Origin: Methylococcaceae bacterium
GTDB lineage: Bacteria; Pseudomonadota; Gammaproteobacteria; Methylococcales; Methylomonadaceae
Reading direction: 5' to 3'
Assembly: GCA_013140705.1 (NCBI GenBank)
Contig: JABFSH010000005.1
Location: forward strand, 1 to 64,000
DNA: 64,000 nt
Below are positions 8,996-16,411 of the stretch, one piece after another. Position 1 is the first letter of the stretch, and each line of letters begins with the position of its first letter. Position numbers and translations under genes: made by a program. The notes beneath the pieces are model-generated. The model was not told where the DNA came from and did no database searches. It saw only the letters and a list, made by a program, of their open reading frames with translations.

Positions 8996-9195
8996 GCGCG
9001 ATACTTTCTTTTGCTTCGCCAAAAGAAAGTATCCAAAGAAAAGGCTGCCCGGTTGCTGCTTGCTTCCTGCGCTCCGTCGTTTTTATCGGGGGTTGCCAAA
9101 ATGGACTCCTGTCCCTTTGGCAACGTGCGGCATCCCTGCGGGCTATTCCCGATAAAACCGCCGGTGCTCGGCGCGGCATACGGGAAGTGGGGGAG
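8996..9195 (+). repeat. Dispersed repeat, copy A
   Basis: About 200 bp that is found again in inverted orientation at 10057-10262. Shared blocks are an aaagaaagta / aaagaaaagg block, a CCCGGTT block, a cctgcgctcc block, ggggttgccaaaa, ttggcaacg..gcggcatccctg, gggctattcccg and ccggtgctcggcgcgg. It contains a perfect 11-bp hairpin (9003-9030, arm ACTTTCTTTTG). The reading frames that cross it are artefacts. Confidence 0.75.
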
Positions 9196-9255
9196 TTAAA
9201 GTTTGGTTGGGATAACCCATCTATCATGAGTATTAGAATTACAGTGGGAGTTTCT

Positions 9256-9885
9256 ATGAATAAGGTCAACGCTAAAGTTATTAAAATTCATGATGAGTTA
9301 TTCAAATTTCTATTGGATTATAGAGAGGATCATAAAGATTTTTATTTTATGCCAAGGCAAAATAACCGTTGGGGCAGACTAGATCAAGGATACTGGTTCC
9401 CGGGGAATGATGGTTATTTATCGATTAATTTTTACAGTGGAGACGATCATGTTAATAAAACAGGGCATATTACCTTTGGGATGTATTTGAAAGATCAAAG
9501 GGACAAAAAAGCGCATACATGTTTTATTCAACTGTCTAACACACCGGGTTCAAATGAGTATGAGTCAAAAAAAGACGTCATAAATAAAATAATGGAGCGA
9601 CTCGGTAGATTTGACGTTGATCTTGTTCTCAAGAAGGATGGAACTCCAAGGAGGTGGAACCGGTATTATTCGTCCACAGACTATTTAAAAAATCTTGGAG
9701 AGTTTTTAGTAGAAGATAAACCAATCACCGACAAGATCATAAAAGAATTAAAAAATCCTGATATTGGATTTTTGAATCCGGAAAAATCTAAACAAAAGAT
9801 AGATGAGATTGTAAGACGACGAAAAATCAAATGTTTCGCTTGTGACTCCCAAGGCCGTAAGTCGTATAAATGTAGGGTGGATTAG
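9256..9885 (+). CDS. Hypothetical protein with a repeat-derived C-terminus
   Basis: A 209-residue protein that I do not recognise. The start at 9256 is chosen for its ribosome binding site (GTGGGAG). The longer frame reads through the upstream repeat. The protein is charged and rich in Lys, Asp and Tyr, with no signal peptide or membrane segment. A beta-rich middle (GYWFPGNDGYLSINFYSGDD, HITFGMYLKDQ) is followed by Lys-rich helices. A late CFAC pair near the end hints at a broken Zn knuckle. The base composition is visibly more AT-rich than that of the neighbours, which suggests transfer. The last residues (CRVD) and the stop codon come from the left end of a palindromic repeat that begins at 9872, so the original C-terminus is probably lost. 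A role in defence or DNA metabolism is possible but unsupported. Confidence 0.6.
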   Translation: MNKVNAKVIKIHDELFKFLLDYREDHKDFYFMPRQNNRWGRLDQGYWFPGNDGYLSINFYSGDDHVNKTGHITFGMYLKDQRDKKAHTCFIQLSNTPGSNEYESKKDVINKIMERLGRFDVDLVLKKDGTPRRWNRYYSSTDYLKNLGEFLVEDKPITDKIIKELKNPDIGFLNPEKSKQKIDEIVRRRKIKCFACDSQGRKSYKCRVD

Positions 9886-10037
9886 TCGCGCAAACAGGTG
9901 GCCTATCCGTTTTGTTTGAACTTTGGGCGCGGCGTAATCCACCGAATGTGGTGACTGTCGATATGGCGGATTACGACGCGCGGAAACGCTTCACTTGTAT
10001 GGAAGTTGGGGTGATTTGCGCGTCTAATCCACCCTAC
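9872..10037. mobile_element. MITE-like element with about 25-bp terminal inverted repeats
   Basis: The left end (gtagggtggattag at 9872) and right end (ctaatccaccctac, 10024-10037) are perfect 14-bp inverted repeats. They extend to about 25 bp with two mismatches (TCGCGCAAAC against ACGCGCAAAT). The 166-bp element has no coding capacity. It supplies the stop codon of the upstream hypothetical gene. Confidence 0.75.
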
Positions 10038-10056
10038 TATCCTACGATAATTGCGC

Positions 10057-10262
10057 CAATTCCCGTTTACCGCGCCGAGCACCGGAGCTTTTAACGGGAA
10101 TAGCCCGAAGGGGCGCGGCAGGGATGCCGCGCGTTGCCAAAAGGGACTACTCCTGCCCCTTTTGGCAACCCCTGTTAAATACCCACAGGGCACAAGAGCG
10201 AGGAGCGCAGGAGATAAGCGGTAACCGGGTCGCCTTTTCTTGGGTTACTTTCTTTTGTGGAA
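10057..10262 (-). repeat. Dispersed repeat, copy B (inverted relative to copy A)
   Basis: The reverse complement aligns block by block with 8996-9195. The pair therefore flanks the hypothetical gene and the MITE-like element as imperfect inverted repeats of about 200 bp, which gives the 9.0-10.26 kb segment the look of a composite insertion. No transposase lies between the two copies. Confidence 0.75.
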
Positions 10263-10322
10263 AAATGCTCCTGCATTTTCCACATTCACCACATCCATGT
10301 GGCTTGGCGAAGCAAAAGCCCG

Positions 10323-10398
10323 GTAGGGTACGCACCGCGTACCTTTTGAATTTGATTTACCGGTACGTTTTAAAAATGGTACGCGGTGCGTACCCTAC
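10323..10398. repeat. REP palindrome upstream of the RAYT gene
   Basis: Two perfect 21-bp inverted arms (10323-10343 and 10378-10398, core TACGCACCGCGTA) are separated by 34 bp. REP pairs of this kind are the substrates of RAYT transposases, and the RAYT gene begins about 40 bp downstream. Confidence 0.85.
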
Positions 10399-10439
10399 GG
10401 TTTTTATTGTGGTAATGTCATTTTGGGGGGACTGCCGTC

Positions 10440-11000
10440 TTGTCTGATTATCGCCGCTGTTATGTGCCGGGTGGCTCATTTTTCTTTACCGTGGTAACGG
10501 AACGACGGGCGGGAATTTTGGCGAATGATCGGGCGCGGGATTGTTTGCGGGAGGCCATTCGGCATTGCCGGCAACATTTGCCTTTTCATGTCGATGCGCT
10601 GGTCATCTTGCCCGATCATATCCATTCAATCTGGACCATGGCACAGGATGACGGCGATTACTCCAAGCGCTGGGGTATCATTAAAAAGCATTTCACCCAA
10701 AGCTGGCTGGCTTTAGGCGGAGCTGAACAACCGGTAACCGCTTCACGCCTGCGCTACCGCAGGCGCGGCATCTGGCAACGGCGATTTTGGGAACATGCTC
10801 TGCGCGACGAACAGGATTATCAAAACCATTTCGATTATTTGCATTTTAATCCGGTAAAACACGGGCTAGTGAACAAAGCTTCGGACTGGCCTTATTCTTC
10901 GTTTCATCATTGGGTCAACCAAGGTGTTTATTCGATGGATTGGGGATCGAGAAACGAGGACTATGAGCGTTTTGATAACGTCCGAAATACAGGGGAATAA
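10440..11000 (+). CDS. REP-associated tyrosine transposase (RAYT, IS200-like Y1 family)
   Basis: The 186-residue protein belongs to the Y1 HUH transposase family that mobilises REP palindromes. The sequence GGSFFFTVVTERR opens the fold, PDHIHSIWTM carries the HxH metal-binding motif, WQRRFWEHALRDEQDY is the RAYT signature, and YLHFNPVKHGLV holds the catalytic Tyr region. It starts with TTG at 10440. A REP pair lies upstream (10323-10398) and a single arm lies downstream (11048-11068), which supports an intact, recently active RAYT-REP unit. It sits inside the nrdJa-nrdJb interval. Confidence 0.9.
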   Translation: MSDYRRCYVPGGSFFFTVVTERRAGILANDRARDCLREAIRHCRQHLPFHVDALVILPDHIHSIWTMAQDDGDYSKRWGIIKKHFTQSWLALGGAEQPVTASRLRYRRRGIWQRRFWEHALRDEQDYQNHFDYLHFNPVKHGLVNKASDWPYSSFHHWVNQGVYSMDWGSRNEDYERFDNVRNTGE

Positions 11001-11047
11001 GGCTTAGTACCTTTTGGTGCCCGGATTCAATGAAACGTTTTTAAAAT

Positions 11048-11068
11048 GGTACGCGATGCGTACCCTAC
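11048..11068. repeat. Single REP arm downstream of the RAYT gene
   Basis: Matches the right arm of the upstream REP pair (10378-10398) with one mismatch and shares the preceding acgttttaaaatggt context. The RAYT gene is thus flanked by direct REP copies. Confidence 0.8.
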
Positions 11069-11097
11069 GGTCCTTCCGCTTTTACAATCTAAATTTT

Positions 11098-11469
11098 GTG
11101 GCAAAAATAAAAAAAACAAAATCAAAAAGTGATGGCAACTCCGGACGCAGAGGATTGGCGAAGGATTCTTTTTGTGCCTGGGAGGGCGACATTTTGGTGC
11201 TTAATATTCTTGGTACGCCCAGCGCAAAGCAGGATGCCATCGGCAAGCCTAAAGGCCATCAACTCAAAATAAGTGTCACCGCCCCGCCGGAAAGGGGCAA
11301 AGCAACCGATCATATGGTTCGATTTCTGGCAAAAGAATTCGAGGTTTCAGCCGGTGATATTGAAGTGGTTTTTGGACGATTCAATATCAATAAACAATTG
11401 CGTATAAAATCGCCCAAGCGGTTACCGGCCGTCATCAGCAAACATTTATCGCAAGAATCAGTCGTGTAG
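11098..11469 (+). CDS. DUF167 (YggU) family protein
   Basis: The C-terminal 90 residues match the small alpha/beta DUF167 family: FCAWEGDILVLNILGTPSAKQDAI, then LKISVTAPPERGKATDHMVRFLAKEF and the typical RIKSP end. The function of the family is not established. In many proteobacteria it lies beside yggT or proC; here it is isolated. The frame is open back to 11014, but that part reads through the REP arm at 11048-11068, so I use the GTG at 11098, which gives 123 residues. The start remains uncertain because no clear ribosome binding site is seen. Confidence 0.82.
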   Translation: MAKIKKTKSKSDGNSGRRGLAKDSFCAWEGDILVLNILGTPSAKQDAIGKPKGHQLKISVTAPPERGKATDHMVRFLAKEFEVSAGDIEVVFGRFNINKQLRIKSPKRLPAVISKHLSQESVV

Positions 11470-11570
11470 GATATGCCGGTAGGCTACACTGTCTGTTTGG
11501 TTAAGAGGTAACCGGGGCGCTTTCGGGAACCCGATTAACATAAAACATCGCATTTGCGACACCTAAAAAT

Positions 11571-11969
11571 ATGAACATCAATACTAAAGAAATGAAAAAA
11601 GTATTTTCCATCATAGTCTTACTTATCTTCGTTACCGGCTGCATGTTTCAAAAGCCGGACTACGTGAAAATGATTTCTGCCGCTGAATTAAACCGAATCA
11701 TGCAAAAGGAGGACATCTTCCTGGTTGACGTACACGTGCCCAAACAACGTCATATAAAAGGTACAGACCATTTTATTCCGTTCAATGAAATCGATAAATA
11801 CAAGGATGCACTGCCCAAAGATAAAAATACGGCGATTTATTTGTATTGCGAGAGAGGCCCTATGGGTAATGCAGCGGCAAGATCGCTTTATGAATTAGGT
11901 TACCGAAACTTAAGCAATCTTGAAGGCGGTACAGACGCCTGGAAAAAGGCGGGGCTTGATTTTGAATGA
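11571..11969 (+). CDS. Rhodanese-domain lipoprotein
   Basis: A 132-residue lipoprotein. The signal peptide (MKKVFSIIVLLIFVTGC, from the second ATG at 11592) has a lipobox VTGC. The single rhodanese domain has FLVDVHVPKQRHIKGTDHFIPFNE and the active-site loop CERGPMGNAAARSLYELGYRNLSNLEGGTDAWKKAG. A catalytic Cys is present, so sulfur transfer or thiol chemistry in the periplasm is possible. The start could be 11571 or 11592. It precedes nrdJb by 70 bp on the same strand. Confidence 0.85.
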   Translation: MNINTKEMKKVFSIIVLLIFVTGCMFQKPDYVKMISAAELNRIMQKEDIFLVDVHVPKQRHIKGTDHFIPFNEIDKYKDALPKDKNTAIYLYCERGPMGNAAARSLYELGYRNLSNLEGGTDAWKKAGLDFE

Positions 11970-12039
11970 TAAAAGATCCCAACCTATAAAACTAACAAAA
12001 ATTATTTAAGTCATAAAAGCATATCCGAGGAAACCACCC

Positions 12040-12741
12040 ATGACCCACAAAATCGACAAAAAAATCATCAGCTACAAAGTTTTAAATGAAGACGACAAGA
12101 AAGCAGCTGAAACCCATGCCGAACAGGCCCCAAAAGCCATCGACCGAGAAAGCATGAACGAAAATGTGTCGCGTCCGGAAATTCTGTTCGGCTCGACGTA
12201 TAAAATAAAAACTCCGCAATCAGAACACGCGCTGTATATAACGATCAACGACATGATTTTGAATATGGGCACGGAGCATGAAGAGCGTCGCCCTTATGAA
12301 GTGTTCATCAATTCAAAAAACATGGAGCATTTCCAATGGGTATTGGCACTGACACGCGTTATTTCCGCGGTATTCCGAAAAGGCGGTGATGCTACGTTTT
12401 TGGTTGAAGAGTTAAAAGCTGTTTTCGATCCGAAAGGCGGCTATTTTAAAAAAGGCGGTGTGTTCATGCCGTCATTGGTTGCCGAAATCGGTTGCGCCAT
12501 CGAATCGCACATGAAACAGATCGGCATGTTGAAAGACAAGGAGCTGGATGATCATCAAAAACAATTTCTAGCCGCCAAACGTAGAGAGTTTGAATCGTTA
12601 CACAGCGATACATCGGCGCTGGACGAAACCGGCAGTTTTCCGGCCAAAGCCTTGTTATGCGGAAAATGCCAAACCAAAGCCGTTGTGTTGATGGATGGTT
12701 GCATGACCTGTCTTAACTGTGGCGAAAGTAAATGTGGCTAA
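12040..12741 (+). CDS. Ribonucleotide reductase small partner NrdJb (TSCPD and Zn/redox Cys domain)
   Basis: The 233-residue protein matches NrdJb, the separate C-terminal part of split class II reductases, which in Pseudomonas is needed for activity with NrdJa. The TSCPD-type domain starts at RPEILFGSTYKIKTPQSEHA and continues with LYITINDMILNMGTEHEERRPYEVFINSK. The C-terminus carries six cysteines in CxxC-type pairs (about C207/C210, C221/C224/C227, C232), which serve Zn binding or re-reduction of the active site. nrdJa lies 3.2 kb upstream, so the pair has been separated by inserted sequence, and nrdJb may now depend on a different promoter. The ribosome binding site is CCGAGGAAA. Confidence 0.9.
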   Translation: MTHKIDKKIISYKVLNEDDKKAAETHAEQAPKAIDRESMNENVSRPEILFGSTYKIKTPQSEHALYITINDMILNMGTEHEERRPYEVFINSKNMEHFQWVLALTRVISAVFRKGGDATFLVEELKAVFDPKGGYFKKGGVFMPSLVAEIGCAIESHMKQIGMLKDKELDDHQKQFLAAKRREFESLHSDTSALDETGSFPAKALLCGKCQTKAVVLMDGCMTCLNCGESKCG

Positions 12742-12995
12742 TGGTCACGAATTTTTTTATTTTTTTCATTGTCAAATAATCATGAACGAGGAACGCGATG
12801 TCGCGTTTATTCGACAAAATCGGGCGCAGAGATAAACTATCGGCATTGGACGTCAAGAGTGCCGAGTCTCGGGTAAAACTGTCAGGAAGCGGTTCTCTAA
12901 ATGATTTGCTACAAAATCGGGGTAAAATTTTGAAACGCTTGTTTAATTGGAGACATCTTCTTTCAATAGACGACGTTTTTTGTGTAAGCATTCTT
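12742..12995. other. Gene-poor interval after nrdJb, with one doubtful small frame
   Basis: The only candidate is a 74-codon frame at 12798-13022 (+) with a fair ribosome binding site (GAGGAA, 4 nt before the ATG) and a hydrophobic end (VSILLLALYFLV). Its last codons overlap the -10 of the mlaA promoter, and it resembles no family I know. I do not call it a gene. Confidence 0.4.
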
Positions 12996-13023
12996 TTGTT
13001 AGCGCTATACTTTCTTGTATAGT
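12996..13023 (+). promoter_or_regulatory. Candidate sigma70 promoter of mlaA
   Basis: TTGTTA (12996-13001), a 16-bp spacer and TATAGT (13018-13023) lie about 65 bp before the mlaA start. Confidence 0.5.
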
Positions 13024-13086
13024 GATGAGTGGGCCTCAACTCAATAATAATTTAATTATCGCCAACACAAACAGGAAAATGACACC

Positions 13087-14016
13087 ATGAGTATGCAAAA
13101 AAACACGTTCAATGCACGCCTGGCACTGAGTAGCCTTATAATTTCAAGCATACTGGGTGGATGTGCGTCAAGCGGCGATACTAAGCCGAATCCTGGTGAT
13201 CCTTGGCAAGGCTGGAATCGCGGTGCGCAATCGTTTAACGACGGTGTGGACAAAGCCATTTTAAAACCCTTGGCTAAAGGCTATCAAAAAATAACGCCAA
13301 AACCTGTTGACGATGGCATTACCAATTTCTTTAGTAACATCAATGATATCGGCGTTACTTTCAACGACCTGTTGCAATTCAAGCTACTGCAAAGTGGCAA
13401 GGATTTTAGTCGGTTCCTCGTTAATACCACTGCAGGCGTAGTCGGTATTTTTGACGTTGCTACAAAAATAGATTTACCCAAGCACAATGAAGACTTTGGA
13501 CAAACCCTGGGTTATTGGGGGGTTCCGACCGGCAATTATTTAGTTTTACCATTTTTTGGTTCCAGTTCACCGAGAGAAGCGGCGGGGTTGGTGGGAGACG
13601 CATTGCTGAACCCGTTGACCTATGTTTCTTTTGCTGGAGGAGCCGCCAGCGCCGCTGTTGCCGGTAGTCGCGTCGTTGATATTACTGACACCAGAGCCGA
13701 TGTTCTGTCGTCTGAAAAAATCCTTGATGAAGCTGCCACGGATCGTTATGATTTTATCAAAAATGCCTACCAGCAACGGCGTGAATATCTGGTCAATGAC
13801 GGTAATGTCCCTTCCGTTGAAGATGATGAGTTTAATCTCGAAGATGTTGAACCGACGGGTAGTGTGGGTGGAGAGGGAACAAAAGACAGTGCTTCCAATC
13901 TGGCGCCGGTTACCAACAATTCCAGTTCAATGCCGGCGGTTACCAACCCGAGCACTACACCCGTGACGAATAATTCCAGGCATCTATTGGATTTGTCTGC
14001 ACCCGACAAAAAATAA
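13087..14016 (+). CDS. mlaA: MlaA (VacJ) outer-membrane lipoprotein
   Basis: MlaA removes mislocalised phospholipids from the outer leaflet of the outer membrane and passes them to the Mla pathway. The 309-residue protein has a lipoprotein signal with lipobox LGGC. The family core follows: DPWQGWNRGAQSFNDGVDKAILKPLAKGY, then GITNFFSNINDIGVTFNDLLQFK, NTTAGVVGIFDVATKIDLP and GQTLGYWGVPTGNYLVLPFFG. A C-terminal tail of about 80 residues rich in Ser, Thr, Pro and Asn extends past the usual core. It is not beside mlaBCDEF here; an acyltransferase-hydrolase fusion follows after 11 bp, so a lipid-turnover operon is likely. Confidence 0.95.
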   Translation: MSMQKNTFNARLALSSLIISSILGGCASSGDTKPNPGDPWQGWNRGAQSFNDGVDKAILKPLAKGYQKITPKPVDDGITNFFSNINDIGVTFNDLLQFKLLQSGKDFSRFLVNTTAGVVGIFDVATKIDLPKHNEDFGQTLGYWGVPTGNYLVLPFFGSSSPREAAGLVGDALLNPLTYVSFAGGAASAAVAGSRVVDITDTRADVLSSEKILDEAATDRYDFIKNAYQQRREYLVNDGNVPSVEDDEFNLEDVEPTGSVGGEGTKDSASNLAPVTNNSSSMPAVTNPSTTPVTNNSRHLLDLSAPDKK

Positions 14017-14027
14017 CATAATCAGCT

Positions 14028-16346
14028 ATGCCTGACTCAGCCTATCCTGATAATTGGAGTGATATTGATACCACGCTTTATAACAGGTCGGTTAAGGTCT
14101 TTAATTCTGTCAAAAAATTATTGAGTGTCAAAATGAAGCTTCATGCTGACACTCAAGTACAGCAAGGCGATATTTTTCTTTTCAATCATTTCTCACGATT
14201 CGAAACCTTCATCCCGCAATTCTTGATTTTTGAACAAACCGGCGCTTACTGTTGCGCCATCGCGGCGGGTGAATTTTTTAAGGCCGATACGGTCTTGTCA
14301 CGATATCTGAAAAACGTCGGCGTTTTTCCTCATGATCATGATCGGTTGTTTCCCTTGTTGGCAGCACAAGTACTCCGGGGACGAAAAGTCATTATTTTTC
14401 CCGAAGGCGGTATGGTAAAGGATCACCGAGTCATCGATAGTCAGGGACATTACAGTATTTATTCGCGCCTTACCGGAGAACGGCGCAAGCAACATACCGG
14501 AGCAGCAGTGCTGGCGCAAGGTATTGAAGCGTTTAAGGGGGCAATTATTCACGCGTTTGATAAGAAGCGTTATGCCCAATTGCTGCACTGGAAGGAAGAA
14601 CTGCATCTGGACAGCCTTGATCAGTTATTGGCCTCAGCAGTCAAACCAACATTGATCATTCCGGCCAACATCACGTTTTATCCAATTCAGGCTTCAGAAA
14701 ATATATTACTGAACGGAGTCGAACTGTTTGCCAATGGCCTGAGCATGCGCCAGACCGAAGAGTTGCTGGTTGAGGGCAATATCATCTTCAAGAATACCGA
14801 TATGGATATTCGCATGGGTGTTCCTGTCAACCCACAAAAAGCCTGGCATTGGCAAATTCGGCAGTTATTAAAAAGCGTTAATAGGGAGCTCAAATCACTG
14901 GATGATGTGTTTTCTTTGCATTCATCGGCCCGAAATTGGAAACAACGTTTATTGGCCAGCTATTTTAAAAAAAGCGCACAGGTGACACGGAATGATTACA
15001 TGGAAGAAATTTATGTCAATGTCACCATCAATCTGAGCCATCTGGCGGCGGCACTCATAATGTATTGTGTTGAAAATCAGCAATATAAAATGTCGCGTCA
15101 GCGTTTTTATACCACGCTTTATATCGCTGTAAAACATCTGCAGAACAACACCAAAATCAATTTGCACCGCAGCCTGCTTAATCCAATGGATTACAGCGAT
15201 TTAAAAGCTGGCACCAGCTCGCGCTTTGAGCAGTTTATTAATGCCGCTAAAACCTCGGGTCTGATAACAGAGCAAAACAATATATATGAGTTCTTGCCCA
15301 AACTGCTGCAAGAGCATGATTTTGATAGAATCAGGGTAGAAAATTTGATTGCAGTGTACGATAACGAAGCCAAGCCGATTGAAGCGGTGCGCAAGACCAT
15401 GATTAGTGCCCTGGCGGAGAGTGAGCATACGGACGCCCAAAAACTGGCAGCCTGGCATTTTGAAGATGAATGTCGAGACTTGAGCTGGGAGCTCCATGCC
15501 TATTCCAAACCCTGTTTTGACGAGATCAATGAACATGAAACGGCCTCTTCCGATGCCTCACCTTTTTTACTTCAGCCCGAATATGGTAACGGTATCGGTG
15601 TACTTCTGATTCATGGATTACTCGCAAGCCCTGCAGAATTGAGAGATTACGGAGTACATCTGGTCCAACATGGCTATACCGTCATGGGCGTGCGATTGAA
15701 AGGTCATGGCTCATCGCCTTGCTCTCTCCGTAATCAAACCTGGGAAGATTGGTATGCGTCTGTTCTCAGGGGATTTAATATCCTCAAATCGCACTGTGAC
15801 AGCATCTTCGTGACGGGATTTTCTACCGGCGGCGCTTTGGCTCTTAAATTGGCTTCTGAACAATATCCCGAAATCATTGGGGTTACTGCGGTCTCTGTAC
15901 CCGTTAAATTCGTCAATGCTGCATTCATGCTGGTGCCTTTGTTGCATGGCACCAATAAACTGGTGGACTGGGTTTCATCGTATGAAGGCATCAAGCCATT
16001 TATTGAGAATCCCACTGAACACCCCGCTATCAATTATCGGCATGTACCCGTCAAAAGCTTGTATGAGCTACGCATGCTGATTCTGGATATGGACGATTTT
16101 TTGCCGCGTTGTCAGTGCCCTGTGTTGATTCTTCATGGTGATCAAGATCCTGTAGTCGCATTCAAAAGCGCGCAGGAAGTCATGGACAAGCTGGGTTCGA
16201 AAACGAAATTACTAAAAGCCGTCAGCTCCAATCGTCACGGTATTTTAATGGAGAATATCGGCGGCAGTTGGGCGGCTATCAATCAATTCATGATTCACTG
16301 CATGGATGAAACCAATACCGCTTACGCCAGTCCAACTTATAATTAA
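14028..16346 (+). CDS. PlsC-like acyltransferase fused to an alpha/beta hydrolase
   Basis: A 772-residue two-domain enzyme. The N-terminal 300 residues resemble glycerolphosphate acyltransferases: FNHFSRFE is an HX4D-type motif with Glu in place of Asp (H54, E59), followed by VIIFPEGGMVKDHR. A mainly helical linker follows. From about residue 515 the protein is an alpha/beta hydrolase: GVLLIHGLLASPAEL (oxyanion), GFSTGG with nucleophile S599, the Asp region LILHGDQDPVV and a final SNRHG histidine. A single polypeptide could thus acylate and deacylate lipids, or remodel acyl chains. It starts 11 bp after mlaA and lies upstream of beta-oxidation genes, so its products may feed the acyl-CoA pool. 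The substrates are unknown. Confidence 0.85.
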   Translation: MPDSAYPDNWSDIDTTLYNRSVKVFNSVKKLLSVKMKLHADTQVQQGDIFLFNHFSRFETFIPQFLIFEQTGAYCCAIAAGEFFKADTVLSRYLKNVGVFPHDHDRLFPLLAAQVLRGRKVIIFPEGGMVKDHRVIDSQGHYSIYSRLTGERRKQHTGAAVLAQGIEAFKGAIIHAFDKKRYAQLLHWKEELHLDSLDQLLASAVKPTLIIPANITFYPIQASENILLNGVELFANGLSMRQTEELLVEGNIIFKNTDMDIRMGVPVNPQKAWHWQIRQLLKSVNRELKSLDDVFSLHSSARNWKQRLLASYFKKSAQVTRNDYMEEIYVNVTINLSHLAAALIMYCVENQQYKMSRQRFYTTLYIAVKHLQNNTKINLHRSLLNPMDYSDLKAGTSSRFEQFINAAKTSGLITEQNNIYEFLPKLLQEHDFDRIRVENLIAVYDNEAKPIEAVRKTMISALAESEHTDAQKLAAWHFEDECRDLSWELHAYSKPCFDEINEHETASSDASPFLLQPEYGNGIGVLLIHGLLASPAELRDYGVHLVQHGYTVMGVRLKGHGSSPCSLRNQTWEDWYASVLRGFNILKSHCDSIFVTGFSTGGALALKLASEQYPEIIGVTAVSVPVKFVNAAFMLVPLLHGTNKLVDWVSSYEGIKPFIENPTEHPAINYRHVPVKSLYELRMLILDMDDFLPRCQCPVLILHGDQDPVVAFKSAQEVMDKLGSKTKLLKAVSSNRHGILMENIGGSWAAINQFMIHCMDETNTAYASPTYN

Positions 16347-16411
16347 AGTACTCCACCGACAACCGAAAAATTGCAATCGGTTATCACGGTAGTACAACAG
16401 GAGAAAGGTCA

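Noticed and set aside
8971-9255. Long N-terminal extension of the hypothetical gene at 9256
   Set aside because: Reads through dispersed repeat copy A; a good ribosome binding site precedes ATG 9256.
9912-10447. Small frames between the MITE-like element and the RAYT gene
   Set aside because: All lie in repeats and have no ribosome binding site or family likeness.
12798-13022. 74-codon frame between nrdJb and mlaA
   Set aside because: Fair ribosome binding site, but it overlaps the mlaA promoter and matches nothing known; not supported enough.
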